DNA of 62,865 nucleotides from Phocaeicola faecicola (GCF_013618865.1 NZ_JABSOE010000023.1:1-62865), one strand, 5' to 3'; shown: positions 53,838 through 62,865, counted from the first letter of the stretch. The notes: generated by a model from the sequence alone, not told the origin. A program made the numbers and translations.

Positions 53838-55105
53838 CTACTTTTTTTTGGTTAATGTCAAATTATGAAAACGGGATTCTCCGTATCCGTCGTATCTGCC
53901 ACCTGTCGCGGTATTCCACAAAATGAAGGCATTGGCGTAGATTCTTTTTCCCTCTACGAACCATTCATTGCCGTTGTCTACCCATTCAAGTACAAAATTT
54001 TCCCTGTCTCCATTCCATCTGGTAACGAGTCCGTATCCTTTCTCCCAAGTCAGATTTCCGGCATTTGAGGACCATATGGCCAGTCTCACGTCTGGAGATA
54101 CTTTTATTTGCTGGGCATTCAATTCCAAAGCTCCTTTTTTGGAGTTATACGCAAGTTGGATGTCAAAAGGTAATCCTTTCATCATAATTTTTCCATTGTC
54201 TTGTTTTTCAATGGATACATCCGCTGTCTGGTTGGAGTAAGAAAGTGTATAATTTCCGAGCAGTTCATCTTCCCTCAGTCCCAGACTGTCGTTTACCAGC
54301 TCCAGACGGGTGGTTCCATCTGGAGTGCTGAATGTTTTTTCTTGTGCATTCCATATTAGTTCATTGACAGTATGTCCGTTCAGTTCAATGGGGGCATATA
54401 GCCGCACTCCTTTGTCTGTGAACATAAAAGAAAACTTAGTTTGCTGCCCTTCTTGAGTAAGCATGAAATATTGTGAGGTAATAACCTCTCCCGTAACTGG
54501 TTTTTGTGCAAAAAAGCCTTTGATTCCGCTTACAGCTGGTATGTTTTCGTAGCTTAATCGGTTCTCTTTAGCCTTCTGCAAATAAACTTCTGCAGGTTCT
54601 TGTAAGGCATGCATATGTATGGCTGAAAGATATTTTTTTCCATACATCACAATTTCTGATTCTGTGCTTGTATGGAGACTGAACTCATAGTCTCCAAGCA
54701 ATCCTTTTCCTAGTCCGTCTCCTTCTTTAAGATCCGAATCAGAGAAATAATGGAACAGTTTGTTATAGGTATCAAAATTCAATGTACCGCCCATGTCTTT
54801 TTTCAATGAATAGAGACTGGTTGCCGAGGTAGCCACATCTTCCGACAGACTCGAGCGGAATGTAGCATATCCCTCAGGAGAAAATGAGACGGTCAGTGCA
54901 TATCCGCCTCTGGTTTGGCGGGACCTCCTGGAAAGTACTCCATGCTCCATCCATATTGGGGAGAAGGAAGTAATTTCCTGTATTTTTGGATTTCATTTTC
55001 CATGCGCTGTGAAGCCGAACTTTCAAAATAGTCATCCACTTCTGTCTTGCAGGAATTGAATAAACAAGCAGTCAGTAACAGTATGAGATATAATATATGT
55101 TTCAT
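53838..55105 (-). pseudogene. DUF4302-like surface lipoprotein with a frameshift
   Basis: The N-terminal part starts at 55105 (MKHILYLILLLTACLFNSC, lipid Cys at about 19) and runs through ASQRMENEIQKYRKLLPSPQYGWSMEYFPGGPAK, the opening typical of DUF4302 lipoproteins. It then leaves frame near 54920 and stops at 54893. The continuation (RGGYALTVSFSPEGYATFRSSL and onward to 53838) is in another frame, and adding one base near 54915 would join the two. The C-terminal module (about 140 residues, LLGNYTLSYSNQ to AFILWNTATGGRYDGYG) matches that of the downstream lipoprotein. No homopolymer longer than three bases lies at the break, so a mutation or assembly error is more likely than a slippage switch. 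Confidence 0.75.
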
Positions 55106-55109
55106 GATT

Positions 55110-56168
55110 TCAGTTTTTGTCACGTTGTAGAATATTGATTAAATTGGCATTATGGATATGACAGCCATCGGGGTGTGCATCCATTTCTTCCAGTGCCTCT
55201 GCATATTGTGTGCGTAACTGTTGTTCCAGCAGCTGGAGAGCGGCCCTTCCTGTGGCAGGATCAGTGGTAAGCGGACTTGTCCACGAAGGTTCCAGCAATT
55301 CCATCTGTACCACTTCATTCATTCTCCTCCGTACCACCTCCTTGAGCAGGTCCATGTCTATTTTCCATACATCCAGCATGTATTGTTTCATGATTTTCAC
55401 TTTTTGATTCAGTTTGGTCCGTCCCGCCTCTCCGGCAGCTTCAAAGACGGCATTCCATTCTTCATCGGTAAAGGTTACATAGCAGCACGTTATTTCGGTG
55501 ATATCTTCTACTGGCATGCTTCCTGCATAATTAGTAATAAATCCCAGGCTGGCGTAGTCTGCTATATTGTGTCTGTTGTGCCATCCCGACGGACGGTAAT
55601 CTTCGGCACTAATCAGATTGTATTCCTGCGGATAGTTGATATCCTGCTGCAGAATGTGGGTAAATTCATGATGCATGGTCTTAAAAAAATATTGATTCAT
55701 CTCTTTTATATTGCTGGGGTTTAGCCAGTTTACCATGTAGAGCGTAATTTTGAGACCACCTTCGGCCACCCCCAGTGTCATTGTACCGTCTCCATTCCAG
55801 GAGGCCGATCCAACCACGTGCAAGATAGCCGGGGCATGTTTTCGCATGAAATCAATGCCGGCTGTTTCCACATAGGCTTCCAGCCATACATGTTTGATGA
55901 TTTTTGCCAGCCGCATGCTTTGCAGGAGGTCTGCCGGCGCCAGGTTCTTGGATAGGTCGGACTCAATGTCTTCCATGCGATACTTATAGTCTATGTTAAA
56001 GGCATCTATATAGTTTGTCTTTAACCATTGGTCAAATTCACTTTTGGGTTCGGAACTGGTATTAAAGACGCTGTTTTCACGTTCTGGAGTATCTTCGCTG
56101 CATGCGGAGAGAAGTGAACCCGCTGCGATTCCTGCCAGTAGCAGGTATTTGAATTGTTTCATTTTCAT
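55110..56168 (-). CDS. Surface lipoprotein, putative zinc metallopeptidase
   Basis: From the ATG at 56168 (MKMKQFKYL) the product is about 352 residues with a lipoprotein signal (LLAGIAAGSLLSAC, Cys at about 23). The zinc-protease motif HHEFTHILQQ (HExxH, about 170-179) is clear, and a candidate third ligand lies downstream (WHNRHNIADYASLGF). This fits the putative zinc-binding metallopeptidase family encoded beside SusCD in Bacteroidetes. It should cut proteins or glycoproteins at the cell surface. It sits five bases upstream of the DUF4302-like gene and 24 bases after SusD, in one operon. Confidence 0.8.
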   Translation of the reverse strand: MKMKQFKYLLLAGIAAGSLLSACSEDTPERENSVFNTSSEPKSEFDQWLKTNYIDAFNIDYKYRMEDIESDLSKNLAPADLLQSMRLAKIIKHVWLEAYVETAGIDFMRKHAPAILHVVGSASWNGDGTMTLGVAEGGLKITLYMVNWLNPSNIKEMNQYFFKTMHHEFTHILQQDINYPQEYNLISAEDYRPSGWHNRHNIADYASLGFITNYAGSMPVEDITEITCCYVTFTDEEWNAVFEAAGEAGRTKLNQKVKIMKQYMLDVWKIDMDLLKEVVRRRMNEVVQMELLEPSWTSPLTTDPATGRAALQLLEQQLRTQYAEALEEMDAHPDGCHIHNANLINILQRDKN

Positions 56169-56191
56169 TGTTTTGCTTTTTATATGGATAT

Positions 56192-57733
56192 TCATCTAGG
56201 GTTTGCCGGCAGTCCTGCTGCAGTTACAGCCTGAGGCAACTGGATGACGCGTCTCAGGTCGCCTGCCGGCAGTCTGATGTCATCTTTGTCTTCTACGTTG
56301 TGTATTACCTCTATGCCGAAGCGGCGTATGTCCAGCCACCTCAAACCGCTGAATATGGTTTCAATGCGGCGTGCGTGCAATACTCCTTGGAGCATTTTCT
56401 CCTGTGTACCTTCTTCTATTGGGAAACCGGCATTGAGCGGTTTGACTAAAAGGAGCCACGGACTTAATTCACCTTCGGCCAGGGCTTGTTTATCAGCGGC
56501 CTCTCTTTCGGTGTAGTAATTTACAATCTGGTCGGCAGAAGCTCCTTTTCCACCTTTCTTGATATACCAGTAAGAAAGGTCTCTTGCTGCATCATCATAT
56601 TTCTTTAGCATCACATTTGCTTCGGCACGGCAAAGCAATGTTTCGTCTGTTGTGAATGCCATTTGAACTACGTGTGGCTGTCCGGTTTGTGCCGTTTCAT
56701 TGGTAATTTCAAATATTTCGTTGTATTTGGGCTGCCATGATACAGGATATCCCGAATGGTAGAAAAGAAGGTCAAAATCTGCCAGATTCTTTCCCCAAGG
56801 ACCTGCCGAGCGATACAGTAGCAGGTTTACCATGCCGTTGGAGTTCCCTAGTCTCTGGGTAATATAGTGTCTTCCCCAGAGAGAACGCAGGGCTACCAGC
56901 AGTAAGTTGGCTGGTTCATCCTTGCTGATAAATCTGTCACGCCACTCGCTGGCCTGTGTAAAAGAAGTGTAGCTTTTCAGGTTTCTCAGTGATGCGGAAG
57001 GATTTTCTCCGATAGCTTCGTTGGCATATGTCAATGAACGGCTATAATTGTTGTAAAACAGATAGAAACGGCAGGCAAAAGCTGCCGCAGCGCGTTTGTT
57101 AAAATGATAAATGGGTACTGTATAGGCATTGTCGTTGATTAAAGGATATCCTTCCTCTATGTCTCGGGCGATTTTTTCGTATACAGTGCGCACGTTTCCT
57201 CTGTCATAGCGTTTTCCAATAGTCGTTTCCGGTTCTTCTACGTAGGGAATCCCCAAGTCGGAAGAAGCTGTTGCCTGATTATAAGGCTGACAGAATGTAT
57301 TGGACAGCAAAAAATGTGCATATGCTCTGCAAAGGAGAGCTTCGCCTTTTTGGGGTGCATTTTCAGGACCTTCTCCAAGTGTTTCAATAGCCTGCAGGGC
57401 TTGATTGGCAGCAGCAATGGCACGGTAGCAGCTGTTCCAGAGGGCCTCGGGAGCATCCCAGTCTGTTTCGCTGATATCTTCCCAGTTGTAGTTTTCGGTA
57501 ATCATGCGCGCCGGTTCGCCGAATCGTCTTCCGTTGTCCATGACATTGTCGGTACGGTGTTCATAGATCATCATCGGATCTACATTAGGGTAAGCCGATA
57601 CCAGAAGTTCGCTGACTTTCTGGTTGCTGTCTATTTCTGTTCGCTTATCAGGAACTTTGTCCAGAAATTTATCACACGAAACCAGGGTACATAATACCAG
57701 CAGCAGATATACTTTATGATACATTGTTTTCAT
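56192..57733 (-). CDS. SusD/RagB-like lipoprotein of the peptidase locus
   Basis: A 513-residue lipoprotein: MKTMYHKVYLLLVLCTLVSC, lipid Cys at about 20, then DKFLDKVPDKRTEID. Family elements are LWNSCYRAIAAANQALQAIE (about 103-122), GEALLCRAYAHFLLSNTFCQPYN (about 133-155) and GLRWLDIRRFGIEV (about 467-480). Together with the SusC gene upstream (45-base gap) it forms an outer-membrane import complex. The partner metallopeptidase suggests a peptide or glycopeptide substrate, as shown for RagAB-type systems. That is an inference. Confidence 0.9.
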   Translation of the reverse strand: MKTMYHKVYLLLVLCTLVSCDKFLDKVPDKRTEIDSNQKVSELLVSAYPNVDPMMIYEHRTDNVMDNGRRFGEPARMITENYNWEDISETDWDAPEALWNSCYRAIAAANQALQAIETLGEGPENAPQKGEALLCRAYAHFLLSNTFCQPYNQATASSDLGIPYVEEPETTIGKRYDRGNVRTVYEKIARDIEEGYPLINDNAYTVPIYHFNKRAAAAFACRFYLFYNNYSRSLTYANEAIGENPSASLRNLKSYTSFTQASEWRDRFISKDEPANLLLVALRSLWGRHYITQRLGNSNGMVNLLLYRSAGPWGKNLADFDLLFYHSGYPVSWQPKYNEIFEITNETAQTGQPHVVQMAFTTDETLLCRAEANVMLKKYDDAARDLSYWYIKKGGKGASADQIVNYYTEREAADKQALAEGELSPWLLLVKPLNAGFPIEEGTQEKMLQGVLHARRIETIFSGLRWLDIRRFGIEVIHNVEDKDDIRLPAGDLRRVIQLPQAVTAAGLPANPR

Positions 57734-57778
57734 TTGAAAAATGATGTTTAATCAATATTTGTTTTTTCTTTTTTTATT

Positions 57779-60700
57779 TTAGAAACCCAGTCGCAGTGTA
57801 CACGTAAACTGTTTTGGTACTGGAGCCGACACACCTCCCGACCGGAAGAATTCAGGGTCCTGTCCGTTTAGCTTCCTGTCAGAGTAAATCAGGAACAGGT
57901 TGGTTGCCTGAACTTTTACCGAGGCTGACTTCAGTAGTTTGCCTTCAAGCAATGACCCGGGAAGAGTGTAGGTAAGAGAAATTTCCTTCATTCTTACAAA
58001 TCCACCGTCAGCGATGCGGGCTGTGGAGTAGTTGTAGGCATTATATCCCAGATTCAGGTTGGAATATAATTGATGATGCCTGCGGGCTGAGATAACCGGT
58101 ATATTGGTACTATTTTCGTCTCCGGGAACTCTCCACCTGTTTTTGAAGTCTTTTGGAGTGGCGTCAAGGTCGTTGTATGTACTTTTGAATACTGGATCCA
58201 AGCGTACTTTATTGCCTGCTGAATAAGTGACAAATACGTTCAGCTTCCAATTCTTGTAAGAAAAAATATTTCCGAGACTTCCGGTAATGGTCGGGTCGGC
58301 AGGACCTTCGTATTTTAGGAAATCAAGGTGCTCCCTCTCCTGAAAATTCAAAGCTCTGTAATTATCTTTTGTTACCAGTATTGTGCCATTGTTCTTGTCT
58401 GTAATTTCAAACATCGGGAACCCTTGATTGTCCAGCCCTATAAACGGTATGGAGAACAAGGCTCTGTGAGGATATCCTTTGCGGGTGAATCCATTTCCTG
58501 AAATGAGAGAGAACATGGTAGAACGTGTCTCCAGATCGGTTACCTGAGTCTTGCTGTATCCGAAGATAAAATCAGTGTTCCAACTAAAATATTTTTTCTT
58601 TATGTTTCGGGTAGAAAGGGTAAACTCAAATCCGTGCGATTTCATGGAAGCTACGTTTCCCATGCGGTTGACCTGTCCTCCTGCTCCTTGGGTACTGGTC
58701 CATCCGATAAGGTCGAAATTGTTTCTTTTATACCAGTCGGCTGCCAGACTTACACGGTTGTCCCAGAATCCCATGTCCACACCTATGTTCAGCTCATGCT
58801 TCTTTTCATAAGTCAGGGACGAGTTTTCCAAATCTGCAATCTGCAGTCCGGACTCACTGACACTTGCCGAGGGCCTCCAGGGGTTATAACTGTTGATGAC
58901 CACACGTGAATTGGTTACCCAGGAAGGCCCGGCATCGGCTGTGAGCGAATAAGAAGCCTTCAAGGTCAAATGTGACAGGGCTGGTTCAAGTTGCTTGAAA
59001 AACTCCTCCTCATGCACGTTGTAAGCCGTAGCAATGTTCCAGGTAGGCAACCAGCGGGCCGAACGTGCCTTACCCAGACGGTTACTTCCTTCGTAGCGTA
59101 ACGTTCCGGTAACTGTATATTTCCTTTTATAGGAATAAGTGGCAGTTGTGAAGAACGAAATCTGGCGGTTTACTGTATTGTTTGTTCCATAATAATCGGT
59201 GTTTCTTTCACGCATTCTTTTGAATGCCAGGTAATCGAAAAAGGGCAGTTCGCCGTTATTGTACTGCATACCCCATCCTTCCGACCAGTCACTGCTGCGT
59301 TCCTGTGAATTGACTTCGGCTCCTGTATAGGAGTTCAGAATATGCGATTCGTTGAATTCCTTATTGTAGGTAGCCGACAGACGGAAGTCGTAACTGAGCA
59401 TCTTATATTCATTCTTGTTATAGAAACCTCCTTTGGGAAGTACACTTACCGGAAGAGTGTTCGGCTTTTCCGGATCTTTGTAGAGCCAGTTGTTTGAATT
59501 GATGATGGTGGCATCTCCCATGGCACGATAGGCAAGAGCCTGATTAGACATGTCACGTATCTGGTGATTCTGTGACACGGAAGAATGCTTCAGGGCTCCG
59601 AGCAGGCTGAGCTGAAGTCCGCTTTTATGCTTCCATTTGAATTCTCCCTGAAATTTCAAGTCAACGATGTTCAGTGTGATATAATTATTTTCCAGTTCAT
59701 TGAAGATATTGAAGTCTGCATAGTTGCGCGTATAATATTCATTAGGGTCAAGTGTGCGTGAAGTGTTCAGGGCATATGAAAATGGGTTGATGTCAAATGA
59801 CCGGGATACTTCCCCCGAAACTGCATCACTGCTTTGCCCCAATGTTCCTGGTGCCCGTTGTTTACGGTATGAGGCATTGGCAATGCCGGTAAATGAAAAT
59901 TCTTTGCTCAGGTTGTACGTATTGTTCAGGTTGGCAGTATATCGCGAAACCTGGCTCTGCTTCATCCATCCCGGATCATTCATCATGCTGATCGAAATGT
60001 ATGAAGATGATTTCTCGCTACCTGTAGACATGCTGATAGAATGATTCATCATCAATGAGTTGCTGAACAGTTGGTCGAACCAGTCAGTATTTCTGAGTTC
60101 GGCTTGTTGCAGGTAGGCAGCTCTGGCTTCCGGAGTATTGGCTAGTCCGAACTGTCCGGTTACAGGATTGTAGGAATGGGTGAGCTGGTACATTTTTCCG
60201 TATACTCCACTGTTGCTGGCCCTGTAGGTAGTCGAAAAGTTCAGCCATCCTTTTTCCCGAAGCTCCTGATAGATTCCCATCTGGTCTTGCGAGTTCATGA
60301 TATTGAATGTGTTGTAATGTGGCTTCATGCGGACTGTAAATTCTCCGGTGTAAGAGAAACTGCTGCTGCCTTGCTTCCCTTTTTTCGTAGTAATCACAAT
60401 GACTCCTGCCATGGCTTTGGCTCCGTAAATAGAGGTTGCCGAGCCATCTTTCAGAATTTGAAAGCTTTCAATATCGTCAGGGTTCAGACCGGCTATGGCC
60501 GAACTGATCAGTGTTACTGCATCACCGGATGATAAAGCGTCCGCTCCTACATCAACGATATTGTCTTGTATTACTCCGTCAACGACCCATAAAGGCTTGG
60601 AGTTGCCATAAATGGAAGTTGCTCCGCGGACGCGGATTTTCGGAGCCGTACCGAATGTGCCTGAAATGTTCTGGATCGATACGCCAGCAGCACGTCCTTC

Positions 60701-61120
60701 CAGTCCCCGGCTGATGTCTGCCATACCGTCTATTTTTACATCAGAGGCTGAAAGTTTGTCGGAAGCTCCGGTAAAAAGCCGTTTGTCTGTGGCAACCATA
60801 CCTGTAACTACCACTTCCTCCAGCACTTCCGAACTGGAGTAAAGTTTAACTCTGACTGACGGAGCCGCCTTTACTTCTGCTGTTTTCATACCCACATAGG
60901 ACACTACCAGCAGTGAGCCCGATGGCACTGAAGGAAGATAGAATTTCCCGTCAATGTCAGTAATACTTCCTTTTGATTTTTCTCCTTTTACTTGAATGGT
61001 AGCTCCAATGATGGGCTCATCCGATTCGTCAATTACGATTCCCGTTACCTTAATTTGGGAAAAAATCAGTCCATATCCCAAAAAAAGGAAGAAAACTAAT
61101 AAATTTAATTTTTTCGTCAT
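57779..61120 (-). CDS. SusC/RagA-like TonB-dependent outer-membrane transporter
   Basis: An intact 1113-residue transporter with signal peptide (MTKKLNLLVFFLFLGYGLIFSQ), carboxypeptidase-like domain (VTGIVIDESDEPIIGATIQVKG, about 24-45), TonB-dependent plug (LEEVVVTGMV, about 104-113; IRVRGATSIYG, about 162-172; GLNPDDIESFQILKDGSATSIYGAKA, about 213-238) and barrel ending in FTCTLRLGF with the terminal aromatic. It pairs with the downstream SusD. No dedicated regulator gene is visible next to it. In contrast to the other SusC of this window, its frame is whole. Confidence 0.92.
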   Translation of the reverse strand: MTKKLNLLVFFLFLGYGLIFSQIKVTGIVIDESDEPIIGATIQVKGEKSKGSITDIDGKFYLPSVPSGSLLVVSYVGMKTAEVKAAPSVRVKLYSSSEVLEEVVVTGMVATDKRLFTGASDKLSASDVKIDGMADISRGLEGRAAGVSIQNISGTFGTAPKIRVRGATSIYGNSKPLWVVDGVIQDNIVDVGADALSSGDAVTLISSAIAGLNPDDIESFQILKDGSATSIYGAKAMAGVIVITTKKGKQGSSSFSYTGEFTVRMKPHYNTFNIMNSQDQMGIYQELREKGWLNFSTTYRASNSGVYGKMYQLTHSYNPVTGQFGLANTPEARAAYLQQAELRNTDWFDQLFSNSLMMNHSISMSTGSEKSSSYISISMMNDPGWMKQSQVSRYTANLNNTYNLSKEFSFTGIANASYRKQRAPGTLGQSSDAVSGEVSRSFDINPFSYALNTSRTLDPNEYYTRNYADFNIFNELENNYITLNIVDLKFQGEFKWKHKSGLQLSLLGALKHSSVSQNHQIRDMSNQALAYRAMGDATIINSNNWLYKDPEKPNTLPVSVLPKGGFYNKNEYKMLSYDFRLSATYNKEFNESHILNSYTGAEVNSQERSSDWSEGWGMQYNNGELPFFDYLAFKRMRERNTDYYGTNNTVNRQISFFTTATYSYKRKYTVTGTLRYEGSNRLGKARSARWLPTWNIATAYNVHEEEFFKQLEPALSHLTLKASYSLTADAGPSWVTNSRVVINSYNPWRPSASVSESGLQIADLENSSLTYEKKHELNIGVDMGFWDNRVSLAADWYKRNNFDLIGWTSTQGAGGQVNRMGNVASMKSHGFEFTLSTRNIKKKYFSWNTDFIFGYSKTQVTDLETRSTMFSLISGNGFTRKGYPHRALFSIPFIGLDNQGFPMFEITDKNNGTILVTKDNYRALNFQEREHLDFLKYEGPADPTITGSLGNIFSYKNWKLNVFVTYSAGNKVRLDPVFKSTYNDLDATPKDFKNRWRVPGDENSTNIPVISARRHHQLYSNLNLGYNAYNYSTARIADGGFVRMKEISLTYTLPGSLLEGKLLKSASVKVQATNLFLIYSDRKLNGQDPEFFRSGGVSAPVPKQFTCTLRLGF

Positions 61121-61513
61121 ATAAATTATTTAGGCTGCGGTAAACTGGTTACCGGGGGTTAAAAATCAAAGTTTAGTATCGGGGTGTATTCTTTCTTTGC
61201 TTATGGAAGCCTGATAAGAAACCGCCGTGGAATGGTTAAAAACGTTTAATGAAGTGCTGAAGGGTATATAACAAATATATACAATGCACTCACTATTTTG
61301 TGCATATTTAATATTAAAACCCTATGAGTTAATAATAAAATGTATTTGTTTTAAAGTATTTTATGTAAATCAATGTTAAAAATTTATATATTAAAATATG
61401 TTTACTTGTGTATCTTTCTTCTGTCCGAAAGGGAGAAGTCTTTTTAGTATAATCTTCCTTTGTCTGAAAACTTAAAGATATGTATTTTGAATATATTGGT
61501 ATCAGATTGTAAA
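61121..61513. other. Intergenic region upstream of the second SusC gene
   Basis: About 390 AT-rich bases without a credible gene. It should hold the SusC promoter, but no TAnnTTTG with a correctly spaced -33 element was found. The short frame here is low-complexity and unlikely to be real. Confidence 0.45.
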
Positions 61514-61561
61514 AAGAGCTCATGAAAATGAAACATTTTTTTTCATCTTTCATGAGCTCTT
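61514..61561 (-). terminator. Terminator of the GH29-like remnant
   Basis: AAGAGCTCATGAAA and TTTCATGAGCTCTT form a perfect 14-bp stem, followed leftward by TTTTT. The stop codon of the remnant at 61543 falls within it. Confidence 0.75.
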
Positions 61562-61929
61562 ATGAATAGAAAAAAGTCATCCGGTGAATCGGTCGGTGGA
61601 AGGCCGTTTCCTGTCACCACCTGTGCGGTAAAACTGGAATCGGAATATGCAAATACTTTAAATTTCTCTACTCGCTGTCCGTTGGAGATGTTCTCCTGCA
61701 GCATAACAACGTTGATTTTTGAGTCTGTTTTGAGGGGATAGCTCCGGGATCTCCAAGCTGTGATTCCTACAACTTTGCTCCATTGGTTACCCGGTTGTCC
61801 TTGAAGGTTACTTCTTGGTAAGCCGCGAATTCTTTTAGTCGTATCACATAGAGGGTGATTTTCTTCTGATATGGTTGGATGCACAAACAGATATAATCGA
61901 GATTTTAAGGCTCGGAAGTCATTCGGCAC
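61543..61929 (-). pseudogene. Remnant of a GH29-like alpha-L-fucosidase (C-terminal part)
   Basis: The 128-codon frame includes INVVMLQENISNGQRVEKFKVFAY (positions about 61640-61710), which closely resembles the C-terminal domain of GH29 alpha-L-fucosidases, where a VVMLQEDI-like strand is followed by GQRVExF. The residues before it (ITAWRSRSY) and after it (TGNGLPPTDSP) do not fit the family, and there is no catalytic barrel, signal peptide or fitting start. It is therefore a scrap of a larger gene, probably frameshifted at both ends. A lost fucosidase would suit the fucose operon 15 kb away. Confidence 0.4.
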
Positions 61930-62052
61930 TATTCAAAAATAAATCTAATGGACGCTTTGGTAATGTTTGGACTTGTGTCCGTGGTGTAGGTGTAATTTAC
62001 TTCAACTATCAAGAAAAGAAAGAAGTTCAGAAAACGAAGTAAAATATTATAG

Positions 62053-62085
62053 GAAAAAAAGAGTGGGGAAATCCACTCTTTTTGT
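62053..62085. terminator. Hairpin terminator
   Basis: AAAAGAGTGG and CCACTCTTTT form a 10-bp stem around a 6-base loop, with A/T runs on both sides, so it can act in both directions. It ends the small leftward membrane protein gene at 62100. Confidence 0.75.
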
Positions 62086-62099
62086 TTGAATTACTTTCT

Positions 62100-62336
62100 C
62101 TATTGTCCAGCATGTTGATTGAAAAGGATAATAAATGTAGGTATGAGTATTATCCATAGGGTTATTATTAGAATGAATACCATTTTAACCCATTTGTTGG
62201 CAAGTTCAATTGAAACTGTGTCTTTTCTTTTGAATGCTATTATACTGTGATATAATGGAATTATGCCAAGTATAGGACATAGGATTATCAGAACTATTGA
62301 AAATAGTAATGCTGTTTTAATGGCTATATTTTTCAT
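62100..62336 (-). CDS. Small two-span membrane protein, 78 aa
   Basis: A 78-residue protein with two hydrophobic segments (about 9-31 and 51-72) separated by a charged loop (FKRKDTVSIELANKWVK). The layout recalls dispanin/CD225-like small membrane proteins, and the ANKWVK loop supports that a little. It overlaps the end of a broken lipoprotein gene upstream by 20 bases and ends at the 62053-62085 terminator. Function unknown. Confidence 0.5.
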   Translation of the reverse strand: MKNIAIKTALLFSIVLIILCPILGIIPLYHSIIAFKRKDTVSIELANKWVKMVFILIITLWIILIPTFIILFNQHAGQ

Positions 62337-62524
62337 GTTTAAAAGTACAAAATAAAACTCCTGATATTACACCGCCAATAGTACAGGCACCACCTGCGAG
62401 ATCTCCAGTTGCACATACAATCGGATGGTTGTCATCATAGAACAGGAGGATTAGTTGTTGAATTATCACAACCCAATATAATGGTTAAAACTGAGATTGG
62501 GAAAATAAATTTAATTGTTTTCAT
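62317..62524 (-). pseudogene. Broken small lipoprotein gene
   Basis: The ATG at 62524 opens a lipoprotein-like signal (MKTIKFIFPISVLTIILGC, lipid Cys at about 19), then DNSTTNPPVL and a stop. In the next frame a protein-like continuation follows at once (DDNHPIVCATGDLAGGACTIGGVISGVLF) and ends with TAA at 62319-62317. One base gained or lost near 62440 would join them into about 68 residues with a Gly-rich hydrophobic segment. It precedes the two-span membrane protein, so the pair may have been a small operon. Confidence 0.4.
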
Positions 62525-62663
62525 AATATATAATTTAAAGGTAAAAATATATACCAAGATGTAAGAAAAAACGATACAGACGTTTTAGTTAAGCGTTCAA
62601 ATAATTTAGTTAAGTATACAAATGTAATAAAAAGAAGATAAAAAACAATAGACATTATATAGA

Positions 62664-62864
62664 TTAATTTGTTATATGACTCATTTTGTGGCTGATTCTG
62701 AAGTTGTGTAATCCACAAGCAATAAGAATCACCATATTTTCGAAACCGAATTTATGGCATCTGAATCGTTCTTTGACAATACGGCATTTTTTCATACCAC
62801 CTATGGCATGCTCCACTTTAATCCTGATTCCGGAAATCCGCTTGTTCTCTTGTTTTTCAACAGC
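62664..62864 (-). mobile_element. IS5-type (DDE_Tnp_4) transposase, C-terminal end, partial
   Basis: A frame open to the right edge of the window encodes 66 residues. It includes RIKVEHAIGGMKKCRIVKERFRC and FENMVILIACGLHNFRI, the end of the DDE domain of IS5-family transposases, where the Glu of VEHAIG is the last catalytic acid. The stop TAA is at 62666-62664. The rest of the insertion sequence lies beyond the window. A 65-codon frame overlapping it in another reading frame is a shadow. Confidence 0.75.
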
Positions 62865-62865
62865 A

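Noticed and set aside
61329..61553. A 74-codon leftward frame before the second SusC gene
   Set aside because: Low-complexity, AT-driven translation that crosses a strong terminator hairpin.
61839..62042. A rightward protein end (NGRFGNVWTCVRGVG) opposite the GH29-like remnant
   Set aside because: It is open for only 67 codons, has no start codon in a good context and no family match. It may be another scrap of a decayed gene, but it cannot be supported.
62521..62718. A 65-codon leftward frame near the right edge
   Set aside because: It overlaps the IS5-type transposase end in another frame and has no family features. The transposase frame is clearly the coding one.

Overview
The window reads as a chromosomal segment of a gut Bacteroidales (Bacteroides/Phocaeicola type). 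The evidence is two SusC/SusD loci with lipoprotein partners, a complete fucRIAKP-type L-fucose operon, anaerobic-type sulfatases with a GH2 glycosidase, and several promoters with the Bacteroidetes pattern (TTG, about 19-21 bases, TAnnTTTG). No rRNA, tRNA or CRISPR array was seen.

Layout. (1) 1-5160 and 23861-25072 look like two halves of an outer integrative element: a helicase-like protein, small hypothetical genes, and a tyrosine integrase that is now split. (2) About 5161-23918 is an inner, mobilizable element of roughly 18.7 kb inserted into that integrase gene next to its HxxRH active-site codons. It carries two tandem integrases, two excisionase-type HTH proteins, a DUF3408-like protein, a MobC-like protein and a relaxase, plus a strong candidate oriT hairpin. 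It has no conjugation machinery of its own. Its cargo looks like antiphage defence: a Cas2-like orphan with an NDT/TIR-like nucleotide-processing protein (8.1-9.7 kb), a two-gene restriction/helicase/methyltransferase system (15.5-20.5 kb), and an AAA ATPase-RloB pair of AbiL type (21.6-23.5 kb). The restriction-type system lies behind a 145-bp segment bounded by perfect 17-bp inverted repeats, with a tyrosine recombinase gene on the other side. The only good promoter in the segment points away from the system, so the reading is a phase-variable defence locus captured in the OFF orientation.

(3) 25.3-32.8 kb is ordinary core genome: a GGGtGRT protein and an iron-sulfur scaffold-like protein, a DMP19-like protein, a lipoprotein, a Yip1-like membrane protein, SmpB, and a MetH that stops after its B12 domain.

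(4) 32.9-46.8 kb is a host-glycan region: GH2 glycosidase, a Ser-type sulfatase broken by an in-frame stop, a Cys-type sulfatase, a lipoprotein, then fucP-fucK-fucA-fucI-fucR, all five read leftward. (5) 47-61 kb holds two SusCD loci. The first has a SusC gene broken at an 11-base G tract, which could be a slippage switch. The second adds a surface metallopeptidase and two lipoproteins sharing a C-terminal module, one of them frameshifted. (6) 61.5 kb to the end is decayed DNA: a GH29-like remnant, a broken small lipoprotein, a small membrane protein and the end of an IS5-type transposase.

All assignments come from reading the sequence. No database search was run.
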